NCBI GenBank assembly: GCA_029933125.1
Contig: JAOZOU010000018.1
Coordinates: forward strand, 1 to 23,886
Reading direction: 5' to 3'
Length of the DNA: 23,886 nt
DNA from: a bacterium
GTDB taxonomy: Bacteria; Arandabacterota; Arandabacteria; Arandabacterales; Arandabacteraceae
A model generated the notes under the pieces. That model was not told the origin of the DNA. It saw only the letters and a list, made by a program, of their open reading frames with translations, and ran no database searches. Positions 1 through 7,801 of the stretch are shown here, in pieces. The first letter of the stretch is position 1; each line of letters opens with the position of its first letter. Both the position numbers and the translations under genes were made by a program.

Positions 1-667
1 AACTCGAGCCCATGTCCCATACCTCGCCACCATTGGGCACCAACACCGTCACCTGCGGCGCATCCGCATCCCTGAGCTCAAAATCACCATCACTCTCATC
101 CTCACCACTGTTGCCACTACCATCATGCGCCACAACCTTAACACGCGCCTCGGTCGTTGGCTCTACATCCACCATCCACGTATAAACCCCATCATTCGCC
201 TCACCTGTAGCTATCGTATGACTAAAGGTAGCTCCCCCATCAGTGGACAGGAGAATATCTACCGAGGTCACCCCCACATTGTCACTCGCCGTCCACGTGA
301 TGTCATAACTCGAGCCCATGTCCCATACCTCGCCACCATTGGGCACCAACACCGTCACCTGCGGCGCATCCGCATCCCTGAGCTCAAAATCACCATCACT
401 CTCATCCTCACCACTGTTGCCACTACCATCATGCGCCACAACCTTAACACGCGCCTCGGTCGTTGGCTCTACATCCACCATCCACGTATAAACCCCATCA
501 TTCGCCTCACCTGTAGCTATCGTATGACTAAAGGTAGCTCCCCCATCAGTGGACAGGAGAATATCTACCGAGGTCACCCCCACATTGTCACTCGCCGTCC
601 ACGTGATGTCATAACTCGAGCCCATGTCCCATACCTCGCCACCATTGGGCACCAACACCGTCACCTG
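1..667 (-). repeat. Perfect 306-bp tandem direct repeat, about 2.2 copies, open at the left edge
   Basis: Reading the plus strand, the sequence starting AACTCGAGCCCATGTCCC at position 1 recurs at 307 and again at 613, giving a period of exactly 306 bases (102 codons). By eye, 1-306 and 307-612 are identical base for base, and 613-667 matches 307-361 before identity stops. In the C25 peptidase this encodes residues 729-830, 831-932 and 933 onward, each an Ig-like module of about 100 residues. Identity at synonymous sites means very recent duplication, gene conversion or strong homogenisation. The window begins inside the array, so the true copy number is unknown. Confidence 0.95.
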
Positions 668-2854
668 GGGTGGCTCTGTGTCACCAGCCTCAACAGTTGC
701 CGAGCCTTCGTAGGGGATATAGTTGTGCTTGGTCACCGTAACGTACATTACACCTGCTGTCGAAGGTGATGGTGTGAAGCTGGCAACACCTGACGAGTTG
801 GTCTGCCCAACAAGATAGACCTCATCACCCTTCCACAAACAGACGGTTGCACCCTCAAGCGGGCTACCACCGGATGTCACGGTGACATCGAAAGTCGAAG
901 GTCCGGTTGGGAGGGTGCTGTTGTGGGTCACACTCATGGAAGTCGGCGTGTCAGTCCAGATGGGAAGTTCGGGATCGCCGAAGAGGTTGGAACTGAACAT
1001 GTTCTTACGCGATGCATAGTCCTGATCCGGACCATAATCCCCATCGTATAGAGTATTGAAGTCAACCGCGTAGTGATACTTGTTATCACCATGAATCTGT
1101 CCCATGTGATACTTGCCATTGGCGAATATCTCCTGCCACCATCGGTATTCCTGCCCCTGATTCCAGGGCCAGTCGGGATCGTCCCAGCCAACGCAGTAAT
1201 AACTTGTTCGACTCGAGGCGACAGCTCCAATTCCCCAGTTGGCAATTATGTAATCACCAAGACAGGGCTCGGTTCGATCGAACTGGCCAGCCAGACATGC
1301 CGCAACAAGGACGTAAGGCTTTTCCCCACCCGTTGATGGATTGTAGTCCTGAGTGCAGAGGTCATACCACGAACCTTCCCCATCATCATAGTATCCATCC
1401 CCGTCATCCCATGCCCAGACCAGGCGATAGTTGCCATAATAATTGCCGTGTCCGCTCGGAAAGGCAAGTCCACACCCCAGCCCAACACGACTTTCGAAGT
1501 TGCTTGCTGTAAGGGGGAAGTCATAAGTATAAGAGGTCGGATAGATGCCTGCCGCTTCATACAGCCTGTCGTAGGACACGCCTGCTCCATCGAGAAAGTC
1601 AAGTCTTACATGTTCGGCCACAGCGGCCATGTCGGTGGGGTCATAATCAACTGTAGGGTAATTGGCAAAGGCTGACCCAAAGACAACCTTCTTTGGCCAT
1701 GAGCCCGTAGGCGGATTTTTCTCATAGGAAAGGATGTTGTTTACAACTGTCTCAACCTCGCCCACTGACCTACTTGCTATACGTCCAACATAGATATCAG
1801 GAAGCCAGGTTATTGTGTCATCAAACTCACCCCAGACATGATCATTGTCTGTATCCCAATCATAGCCTGATCCGTAAGAGCCGTCGACAACATCGGAATA
1901 GTAGTAATCGCATGGCACCTCATCGCCATCCTGACTCCAGCACTTACGGTCAGGGATCACGTTTGTATCGCCGAGAAGAAGCACATAGTCAAAGCGCGGT
2001 GTCGAATCATCCAATCTTAGGAAGTTCCTGATCTTTTCCTGAGTATCGTAGCCGGGATAATTGCTCTCAATCCAGGAGACAAGGTAAACCTTCGTGGGAA
2101 TACCCTTCTTGGTTTTCCAAGTAGCAAGGCTTTCAGCCACAGCCTGAAAAGTGGATGAGGTTATTATGGCATATTGGGGATTGTTGAGATCGTAGAGTGC
2201 CCCTGGTGGCTCAGGTGCAAGCAATTTATCACTATCTGTCGCATAGTTCTCGATTATCTGTTTCGCAAGGGGTTCAAAAACGCTTGACCGCGCTCTCCGA
2301 GCCATCTCCTCCGATGCTTTAAAGTCAACAGCCATCGAATAGGTGACCTCAATGCTGTAGGAAGGCGTAAAAAGGATTTCTCCATTCGAAGTACGATACT
2401 GAAGAGGATAAAGGATGATCTCGATGAGGTGATGTCCTCGGAAGATGCGCTCACCCGTATAGCGGTATGGCTGGATAGGAGTAATCTCTGGTAGCTCCTC
2501 AGGTGCTTTCTCGGGCTTATATGTCGGATCCCCGAGCAGAAGGGGGGGCGTCCGCATAAGATAGTTATCAAAGTGCCCAAGCGACTGCTGACCCTGAGGG
2601 ACAACGGAGACACTTACATTGGTCGCAGCATAAGGAATCTCGAAGTTCACCTTACGTGTAGGAAGGACTGGATAATACGGATTCGTGCTTGACCCGAAGC
2701 CTTCGATGTCAAAATAGACATGGTTGCCCGATGTTCTGAGCACTGGTTCCGGGACTTGATAGGTAAAGGTAGAGATGCCCGCATGTGCCAAACTTGATGA
2801 GATGAGCATAAAACTCACGGTGAGCAAACACAAGAACCAAACTTGCTTACCCAT
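1..2854 (-). CDS. Gingipain-type C25 cysteine peptidase with tandem Ig-like repeats, 3' end outside the window
   Basis: This is a secreted caspase-fold cysteine endopeptidase of family C25. It reads without a stop for 951 codons to the left edge, so the C-terminus is missing. The ATG at 2854 is fixed by an AAAGGAGG ribosome site (2860-2867) five bases upstream. Residues 1-25 form a signal peptide ending LAHA. A propeptide-like region follows, and the peptidase domain covers about 225-560. The likely catalytic pair is His469 in SGHGN and Cys520 in VAACLAG. The motifs YVGRIA and NLFGDPELP are typical of the family. After the peptidase comes a C25-type Ig-like domain (about 580-720), then modules beginning PQVTVLVPNGGEVWD that repeat every 102 residues from residue 729. 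Family members usually end in a type IX secretion tail, which would lie beyond the window. The gene has its own promoter at 3102-3130. The role is probably nutrient proteolysis or surface processing, but the substrate cannot be predicted. Confidence 0.93.
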   Translation of the reverse strand, partial: MGKQVWFLCLLTVSFMLISSSLAHAGISTFTYQVPEPVLRTSGNHVYFDIEGFGSSTNPYYPVLPTRKVNFEIPYAATNVSVSVVPQGQQSLGHFDNYLMRTPPLLLGDPTYKPEKAPEELPEITPIQPYRYTGERIFRGHHLIEIILYPLQYRTSNGEILFTPSYSIEVTYSMAVDFKASEEMARRARSSVFEPLAKQIIENYATDSDKLLAPEPPGALYDLNNPQYAIITSSTFQAVAESLATWKTKKGIPTKVYLVSWIESNYPGYDTQEKIRNFLRLDDSTPRFDYVLLLGDTNVIPDRKCWSQDGDEVPCDYYYSDVVDGSYGSGYDWDTDNDHVWGEFDDTITWLPDIYVGRIASRSVGEVETVVNNILSYEKNPPTGSWPKKVVFGSAFANYPTVDYDPTDMAAVAEHVRLDFLDGAGVSYDRLYEAAGIYPTSYTYDFPLTASNFESRVGLGCGLAFPSGHGNYYGNYRLVWAWDDGDGYYDDGEGSWYDLCTQDYNPSTGGEKPYVLVAACLAGQFDRTEPCLGDYIIANWGIGAVASSRTSYYCVGWDDPDWPWNQGQEYRWWQEIFANGKYHMGQIHGDNKYHYAVDFNTLYDGDYGPDQDYASRKNMFSSNLFGDPELPIWTDTPTSMSVTHNSTLPTGPSTFDVTVTSGGSPLEGATVCLWKGDEVYLVGQTNSSGVASFTPSPSTAGVMYVTVTKHNYIPYEGSATVEAGDTEPPQVTVLVPNGGEVWDMGSSYDITWTASDNVGVTSVDILLSTDGGATFSHTIATGEANDGVYTWMVDVEPTTEARVKVVAHDGSGNSGEDESDGDFELRDADAPQVTVLVPNGGEVWDMGSSYDITWTASDNVGVTSVDILLSTDGGATFSHTIATGEANDGVYTWMVDVEPTTEARVKVVAHDGSGNSGEDESDGDFELRDADAPQVTVLVPNGGEVWDMGSS

Positions 2855-3095
2855 TTTATCCTCCTTTGTTTCTTTGTTCACCCCTTGTCCACTCTCTTCT
2901 ATGTGTACTGCCCATATCTTGCCTTCCCAGACATGGTCCCGGGCTCGCGCCAGAATGCACCTGCATGAACCGCTCTTAGGGCCCCATGGGTAGGCCCAAA
3001 AATAGAGAAACCAGGGCAACATCTCGCCGTGTCACCCTGTTTTTCCCCATAGATGTCCTATTCTTTAAGTGTCTCCTGCTTCGCTCCAGATCTCA
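2855..3095 (-). other. Long 5' leader of the C25 peptidase gene with possible RNA hairpins
   Basis: This is the gene-free stretch between the predicted transcription start near 3095 and the ATG at 2854, about 240 nt. Two inverted repeats can be seen: CAGGG (3012-3016) with CCCTG (3035-3039), and GGGCC (2979-2983) with GGCCC (2993-2997). The segment also holds a short ATGCACCTGCAT inverted repeat near 2954-2965. The ribosome site lies at its very end. I do not recognise a known riboswitch consensus. No convincing coding frame was found on either strand. A regulatory leader is inference from its length and pairing potential. Confidence 0.4.
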
Positions 3096-3101
3096 ATGTT
3101 C

Positions 3102-3130
3102 ATTATAGCAAAGAAAATAAACTGTTTCAA
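3102..3130 (-). promoter_or_regulatory. Sigma70-type promoter for the C25 peptidase gene
   Basis: On the minus strand a TTGAAA -35 box (3125-3130) is separated by exactly 17 bases from a perfect TATAAT -10 box (3102-3107). It lies between the stop of the DUF6506 gene (3160) and the peptidase start (2854), pointing at the peptidase. Transcription would begin near 3095. Confidence 0.75.
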
Positions 3131-3159
3131 GCTCGATTGAGGGCTCGGTGCGGAAGTCC

Positions 3160-3477
3160 TCACTCAAACCAGCGGGCGCGGTTCATTGCTTCACGGGCAA
3201 GTGCCATGCTACGCCCATCCCCGCGTGCAACGCTAACCCCAACCTTCTCCCCAGCAACTTTCGCTATCTCAGCTACATCTTCATGGCGAAAGCCTGGGCA
3301 AAGAAGAATTGAATCAACGTTGCCATCCGCAACCATATCCTCCACAGCTTGAATTGCCTGAGCCTGATCCTTCACGATGACAGCTGTAAAATCCATCTTA
3401 CCTGTCGTGATTCTACTCCTGTGAACTTTCGCATTGCCATCGGGGGCATGAGCGATGAACAAAACTCTGAATGCCAT
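3160..3477 (-). CDS. DUF6506 family protein
   Basis: This encodes a small soluble protein of 105 residues with no signal peptide or membrane segment. It resembles DUF6506 proteins, a family of unknown biochemical role. The visible pattern is an N-terminal beta strand FRVLFIAHAPD, a central SILLCPGFRHEDVAEIA segment, and a VGVSVARGDG strand near the C-terminus. The conserved CxGFxHE-like motif (Cys about 62, His about 66) could form a small-molecule or metal site, which is speculation. I chose the ATG at 3477 because a GGAGGTG ribosome site lies six bases upstream; a GTG nine bases further upstream overlaps that site and is unlikely to be used. The gene has its own promoter (3528-3556) and is followed by the separate promoter of the C25 gene, so it is probably monocistronic. 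The family assignment is from memory of the pattern. Confidence 0.8.
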   Translation of the reverse strand: MAFRVLFIAHAPDGNAKVHRSRITTGKMDFTAVIVKDQAQAIQAVEDMVADGNVDSILLCPGFRHEDVAEIAKVAGEKVGVSVARGDGRSMALAREAMNRARWFE

Positions 3478-3527
3478 AGGTGCCACCTCCGACTTTTTTC
3501 CCTCTTTTCTCTACCCCTTCTGCCTTT

Positions 3528-3556
3528 ATCTTAGACTCGCAGCATTGCAATTTCAA
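3528..3556 (-). promoter_or_regulatory. Sigma70-type promoter for the DUF6506 gene
   Basis: On the minus strand a TTGAAA -35 box (3551-3556), a 17-base spacer and a TAAGAT -10 box (3528-3533, four of six consensus bases) precede the DUF6506 start by about 50 bases. The -35 box and spacing match those of the promoter at 3102-3130. Confidence 0.5.
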
Positions 3557-3625
3557 TGCCCGGAGCCGGTTGACGATCCCAAAGCCGGAAAGAAATGAGA
3601 GGGCATAAACAAAGTGCCATCGTCA

Positions 3626-4195
3626 CTAATCAACCAGCACCATTTTCCGCTTCACACTTCCCGCATCGGTCTGGAGAACGCAGAGATAGACGCCACTCGT
3701 AACCCGATCTCCGCGATTGTTTGTGCCGTCCCAACCCACAATGTGCAAACCGGGTGAAAGGTTTTCTTGATCAAGAAGCGTACGCACGAGCCTACCCGCC
3801 ACATCATAGATGCTGAGGGAAACTGACGCATTGTATGTGCTTTCAAAGCAGATCCTGGTAGATGAAGTAAACGGATTGGGCATGTTCTGATGGAGAGCTA
3901 CTTGACCTGAGCCTAAGTCCTGAACGAAGACATTGTCGATACCACTCACCTGACCTAGAGTCCCACTGCCACCACTCTCGTGATAGCGCTCCGCAAATTC
4001 CTGAAGAAAGATATTGGATATCATTTGATCATGGAAAATCACAGTATTCTCGTCATTCCTTGAATCCGCCGAATAACTCCAGTTGTGAGATCCAGTTATG
4101 ACGATGGGATCACTGGCTGAATTGGCGTCAACTATCATGTACTTGTGATGAAGCAATACGGAGCTGCCGATCTTCCTGCTGCGGACGGAAAATGT
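3626..4195 (-). pseudogene. Truncated phospholipase D-like protein with FlgD/T9SS-type C-terminal tail
   Basis: The frame holds only the C-terminal part of a phospholipase D superfamily protein. Just after an in-frame TGA (4196-4198) it reads VLLHHKYMIVD, the HxKx4D half of an HKD catalytic motif, followed by GSHNWSYSA, which belongs to the same active site. The upstream domain (normally well over 100 residues, often with a first HKD) and any signal peptide are missing. The last 90 or so residues, from ALHQNMPNPF through SLSIYDVAGRLVRTL to SGVYL, are a FlgD-like Ig fold used as a C-terminal sorting tail in type IX secretion cargo. There is no ribosome site and no ATG; only a TTG at 4156 could start translation. 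Another frame upstream (about 4232-4190) reads LKGNGVMNIF, which may be further decayed homology, suggesting a frameshift as well. I infer a remnant of a secreted nuclease or phospholipase. A sequencing error is possible. Confidence 0.75.
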
Positions 4196-4335
4196 TCATG
4201 ACACCGTTGCCTTTAAGGCCATCTTCATAATATCAGACTGCTCCCCAGAAAGAAAGCCGCTGGCACATTTCCCGGGGAACGTGGGCGAAGTGACTGGTTG
4301 CGTAGCCCATTTGCCTCTGGTATCTTCAAGGGGCG

Positions 4336-5091
4336 ATGGGAGAACCTGACCGCTGGAACAATATCTGGATTCGTAAGCGCGGCCTTGTCGCAACACGGCT
4401 CGGAGAGTTTTTCGCTAAGGATGTCATCTATCGCACGGTGAGAGACATCCTGCAAAGCGAGATTCCCGACTCATCAGGCCAGCATATCCTTGAGGCAGGT
4501 TCAGGAACGGGTCTTGTATCACTCGATCTTGCAATTGCCGGAGCGCATGTCCTTCTTCTGGATCTATCATCCGAGGCTCTTGAGCTTTCGCGAAGCTTCT
4601 TTGCCTCGGAAGGTTTGGAACCATCTATGGTACAAGCATCTATCCTTGCACTTCCTTTCAAAGATGTGGTTTTCGATGTCACCTGGAGTGCTGGTGTGAT
4701 CGAACACTTCCACGAGGACGAACAGATAGCAATCGTAAAGGAGATGGCAAGGGTGACCAAGCCCAAGGGCAAGATAATCCTCATTGCACCATCATCTCAA
4801 GCCACAACCTACCTCAAAGCCAAGCGCTATGCTGATGCGAGATCTGCCTGGCAACCAGGTCATGAGATACCGATAACTTCGTTTAAGCAGCTGGCAGAAA
4901 AATCTGGAGTTCACCTTGACAGGGAATATCGAACGGGCAGGCTTGCTGAGCTCCATTTCCTCAAATACTACTTCGCACGGTGGCGTCCCCTCTGGCTTGG
5001 GTGGTGCGGGTTCGTCGAGATTCTCAGCCGACTACTCGGTCCCCTCAACAACCTGCCAGGCTATCTCTTAGTAGGTGTGCTAAGCAAATAA
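4336..5091 (+). CDS. Class I SAM-dependent methyltransferase
   Basis: This 251-residue cytosolic protein has a Rossmann methyltransferase fold. Motif I is HILEAGSGTGLVSLDLA (residues 49-65), which binds SAM. The acidic residue at the end of strand 2 is in VLLLDLSSEAL (71-81). Motif II/III corresponds to LPFKDVVFDVTWSAGVIEHF (105-124), and the post-motif strand is KPKGKIILIAPS (141-152). This layout is that of Methyltransf_11/UbiE-like enzymes. The acceptor cannot be predicted. The start is the only ATG after an in-frame stop at 4303; an AAGGGG lies very close to it, so the ribosome site is poor. It is the only plus-strand gene in the window, is convergent with tatD, and its 5' side abuts the broken phospholipase gene. 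A weak -10-like TAATAT at 4228-4233 lacks a good -35 box. Confidence 0.88.
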   Translation: MGEPDRWNNIWIRKRGLVATRLGEFFAKDVIYRTVRDILQSEIPDSSGQHILEAGSGTGLVSLDLAIAGAHVLLLDLSSEALELSRSFFASEGLEPSMVQASILALPFKDVVFDVTWSAGVIEHFHEDEQIAIVKEMARVTKPKGKIILIAPSSQATTYLKAKRYADARSAWQPGHEIPITSFKQLAEKSGVHLDREYRTGRLAELHFLKYYFARWRPLWLGWCGFVEILSRLLGPLNNLPGYLLVGVLSK

Positions 5092-5131
5092 GTGGACAGT
5101 GATTACATGGTAAAGGATCACACGCGAGTCC

Positions 5132-5890
5132 TTAAGCCGGAAGATTGAAGAGGCGGCGAGCATTAGCATCGGTTATGGCATCCACTTCTTCAAGCGATTT
5201 ACCCAGAAGATCTGCCAATCTTTCAGCAACAAATCTCACATAGGCTGGTTCGTTTCGCTTCCCTCTATGCGGCACGGGAGCAAGATAGGGACAATCAGTT
5301 TCGACGAGAAGTCTATCTTCAGGTATGCGCCTTACGATCTGTGCTGCCTTCTTACCCCCATAGGTTACAGGACCCGCAAAAGAGATATATAGCCCCATAG
5401 CAACAGCCTGACGGGCAACATTAAGGTCTCCAGAAAAACAATGCATCACTCCATTCGAGACCTTTTCACTCCTGAGAATCTCGATGACCTTAGAATGAGC
5501 ATCGCGATCATGAACAATAATCGGAAGATCTAGCTGCCTTGCAAGCCTTATCTGATCCCTAAAAGCTTTTTCCTGGATTTTTCGAGGTGAGAGGTTGCGG
5601 TAGAAGTCAAGACCTATCTCCCCGATAGCCACAACCTTGGGGTGCTGGCACAGCTCCTCAAGCTTAGCCAGTGCCTCCTCATCGAGCTTGCGTGCATCGT
5701 GAGGATGGATACCAACAGCGGCAAAGACATCCTCTTCGAGATCCGCCAGTCTGACTGATGCTTCACTTGATGGCATATCATAGCCAACACTTATTATGGC
5801 AACTACACCAGCCATGCGTGCTCTTTTGAGAACAGCTGGCAAGTCACCACGATACTTGCTTGAGGAAAGATGAGCATGGGTGTCAATCAC
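5132..5890 (-). CDS. tatD: TatD family metal-dependent hydrolase
   Basis: This 252-residue TIM-barrel metallohydrolase belongs to the TatD family, for which DNase or exonuclease activity and roles in DNA fragmentation and repair have been reported. The full set of metal ligands is visible: His5 and His7 in DTHAHL, Glu91 in GEIGLDFY, His127 in IIVHDRDA, His150 in MHCFSG, and Asp199 in VETDCPYL. The VGIHPH and LAPVPHRGKRNEPAYV motifs are also present, and the length is normal. The start is GTG at 5890. The ribosome site GAGGT overlaps the stop codon of metG, which lies 9 bases upstream, so the two are probably translationally coupled. It is the last gene of the long minus-strand operon and is convergent with the methyltransferase gene. 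The metG-tatD order is also found in Bacillus. Confidence 0.95.
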   Translation of the reverse strand: MIDTHAHLSSSKYRGDLPAVLKRARMAGVVAIISVGYDMPSSEASVRLADLEEDVFAAVGIHPHDARKLDEEALAKLEELCQHPKVVAIGEIGLDFYRNLSPRKIQEKAFRDQIRLARQLDLPIIVHDRDAHSKVIEILRSEKVSNGVMHCFSGDLNVARQAVAMGLYISFAGPVTYGGKKAAQIVRRIPEDRLLVETDCPYLAPVPHRGKRNEPAYVRFVAERLADLLGKSLEEVDAITDANARRLFNLPA

Positions 5891-5899
5891 GAATCAACC

Positions 5900-7801
5900 T
5901 CAGGAGATTTTTGCTCCAGGCGACGCATCTTTATCCGGCACAATGAGGATCACTTTATCACCATCTGTCGCAGCAAGAAGCATACCCTGGGATTCGATTC
6001 CACGTATGCGCGCTGGCTTGAGATTGGCAACAACAACAATTCTTTTGCCAACCAGATCCTCAGGTGCATAGTGTTCAGCAATGCCTGCAACAATCTGTCT
6101 TTCTTCGCCGCCAAGATCTATCTCGAGCCTAAGCAGTTTCTTTGCACCCGGTACCAGGGTTGCACTCTTCACCTTTGCAACCCGCAAGTCCATGCGCTTG
6201 AATTCATCAAACGTGATTTGCTTAGGATCTTGAGAAGACACAGCGGCCTCCCGCCTGGTTTCGATTTCTATCCTCGGGAAAAGGGGTTTGATGGGACCTA
6301 TCTCAGTTGAGATCTCACTCCAGTCCTTCCTCCATCTTAGGGTTTCATCGAAGACACTCTGAGTTATATCACGCCTTATCCCAAGTGCCCGCCATATCTC
6401 CTGTGCCTTGCTAGGCATGAAGGGAGATAGCAGGACAGCAACCTGCCTCAATGTCTCACAAACTGTAAAGAGAACTGCAGCAGTCTTGGGCTTGCCATCG
6501 GGCTGCTTCATAAGTGCCCAGGGCGCATTTTCCTCAATGAAGCGATTGGCAGAACGGATTATCTTGAATGCCTCTCCTATGCCATTGTGGATTTCATATG
6601 CATCCATGGCTTTGAAATAAGCTGCCTGCGATCTTTCGCACTCTGAACGCATCCTATCGAAACCATCACCTGCTCGCTCACCCTCTGCTGGAATCCTTGA
6701 GCCAAGATACTGTTTGATCATGCCACATGTTCGATTCACAAGATTGCCAAGATCATTTGCAAGTTCCGAATTGTAGCGCTGGATGAATTGGTCCCAGGAG
6801 AAATCTCCATCCTTACCAAAAACGATCTCTCTTGCCAAATAGTAGCGAAGCGAATCTGGACCATACTTTCTCGCGAGATCGAGGGGATCAACAATGTTTC
6901 CGAGCGTCTTGCTCATGCGTTCGCCTTTGAATGTGATAAACCCATGGCCATGAATTGAGCGAGGCAGATCGATGTCGGCACTCATGAGCATTGCTGGCCA
7001 AAGAATACAATGGAAGCGCGTTATGTCCTTGCCAATCACATGAAGGTCAGCTGGCCAGTAGCGAGCAAAAAGCTCCATATCGTCAGGGAAGCCGACAGAT
7101 GTGAGATAGTTTATGAGAGCATCGAACCAAACGTAGAAAACCTGGGCTGGCTGAGTTGGGACAGGTATACCCCATTCGGCTCCGGCTCGCGAGATACTGA
7201 CATCACTTACTCCACCTTTTATAAAGCTTACGATTTCATTCTTGCGTGTTTCAGGTTGAATGAAATCTGGATTCTCCTCTATATGCCTGAGCACTCTGTC
7301 GGCATATTTCGAAAGTGCAAAGAATAGATTTTCCTCCTCGATCCATTTTGGCTCCATCTTGTGAGCCGGACACCTGCCTTCGACAAGGTCATCCTCTCTA
7401 AGGAAACCCTCACAAGAGACACAGTACCAACCTGAGTATTTCGCCTTGTAGATATCACCCCTCGCATTTATCCTATGAAAAATCTCGTGGACAGCCTTTA
7501 CATGTTTACCCTCTGTAGTTCGAATGAATCTGTCATAGGATATACCAATTGCCTTCCATGTATCCTGAAAGATCTGAGCCATCTGGTCAGTGAATTCCTG
7601 CGGTGAAAGCCCCTTACCCATAGCCCCCTTATAGACATTTTGAGAATGCTCATCATTGCCCATGGAGAAGAAAGTATCAAAGCCTTTGAGGCGCATGTAG
7701 CGGGCTATAATATCAGCACACACTTTCTCATATGCAGTACCAAGATGTGGGACATTGTTTGCATAATCAATCGCAGTTGTGATGTAAAACTTATTCTTCA
7801 T
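5900..7801 (-). CDS. metG: Methionyl-tRNA synthetase
   Basis: This class I enzyme charges tRNA-Met in the cytosol; the product has 633 residues. The HIGH signature appears as VPHLGTAY (18-24) and the KMSKS loop as ERMSKTLG (294-301). A single zinc knuckle uses Cys127, Cys130, Cys144 and His147, the same residue numbers as in Thermus thermophilus MetRS. The anticodon-binding helical domain follows. The C-terminus from about 530 is a Trbp111/CsaA-type tRNA-binding domain, containing FKRMDLRVAKV and ESQGMLLAA. A frame 33 bases longer exists, but I chose the ATG at 7801 because MKNKFYITTAIDY matches the family N-terminus and a GGAGGAAGAG ribosome site lies just upstream, inside the end of the PSP1 gene. 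The start overlaps that gene by 11 bases. Confidence 0.97.
   Translation of the reverse strand: MKNKFYITTAIDYANNVPHLGTAYEKVCADIIARYMRLKGFDTFFSMGNDEHSQNVYKGAMGKGLSPQEFTDQMAQIFQDTWKAIGISYDRFIRTTEGKHVKAVHEIFHRINARGDIYKAKYSGWYCVSCEGFLREDDLVEGRCPAHKMEPKWIEEENLFFALSKYADRVLRHIEENPDFIQPETRKNEIVSFIKGGVSDVSISRAGAEWGIPVPTQPAQVFYVWFDALINYLTSVGFPDDMELFARYWPADLHVIGKDITRFHCILWPAMLMSADIDLPRSIHGHGFITFKGERMSKTLGNIVDPLDLARKYGPDSLRYYLAREIVFGKDGDFSWDQFIQRYNSELANDLGNLVNRTCGMIKQYLGSRIPAEGERAGDGFDRMRSECERSQAAYFKAMDAYEIHNGIGEAFKIIRSANRFIEENAPWALMKQPDGKPKTAAVLFTVCETLRQVAVLLSPFMPSKAQEIWRALGIRRDITQSVFDETLRWRKDWSEISTEIGPIKPLFPRIEIETRREAAVSSQDPKQITFDEFKRMDLRVAKVKSATLVPGAKKLLRLEIDLGGEERQIVAGIAEHYAPEDLVGKRIVVVANLKPARIRGIESQGMLLAATDGDKVILIVPDKDASPGAKIS

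Noticed and set aside
1-667. Repeat array considered as CRISPR or satellite DNA
   Set aside because: The unit is 306 bases with no spacers and remains in frame within a protein, so it is a coding domain repeat.
125-769. Plus-strand open frame with a duplicated 102-residue sequence
   Set aside because: It is the antisense shadow of the Ig-like repeats of the C25 peptidase; the minus frame has the domain motifs, signal peptide and ribosome site.
3571-3641. Imperfect inverted repeat GGTTGACGAT / ATCGTC..AACC downstream of the phospholipase remnant
   Set aside because: The second arm is interrupted by seven bases, the arms are about 50 bases apart, and no T-run follows; it is probably chance.
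4207-4233. Possible promoter for the methyltransferase (TTGCCT and TAATAT)
   Set aside because: The spacer is 15 bases and the -35 match is weak, so it is not convincing.
5113-5133. Possible bidirectional terminator between the methyltransferase and tatD genes (AAGGA/TCCTT)
   Set aside because: The stem is only five pairs, has no T-run on either side, and overlaps the tatD stop.
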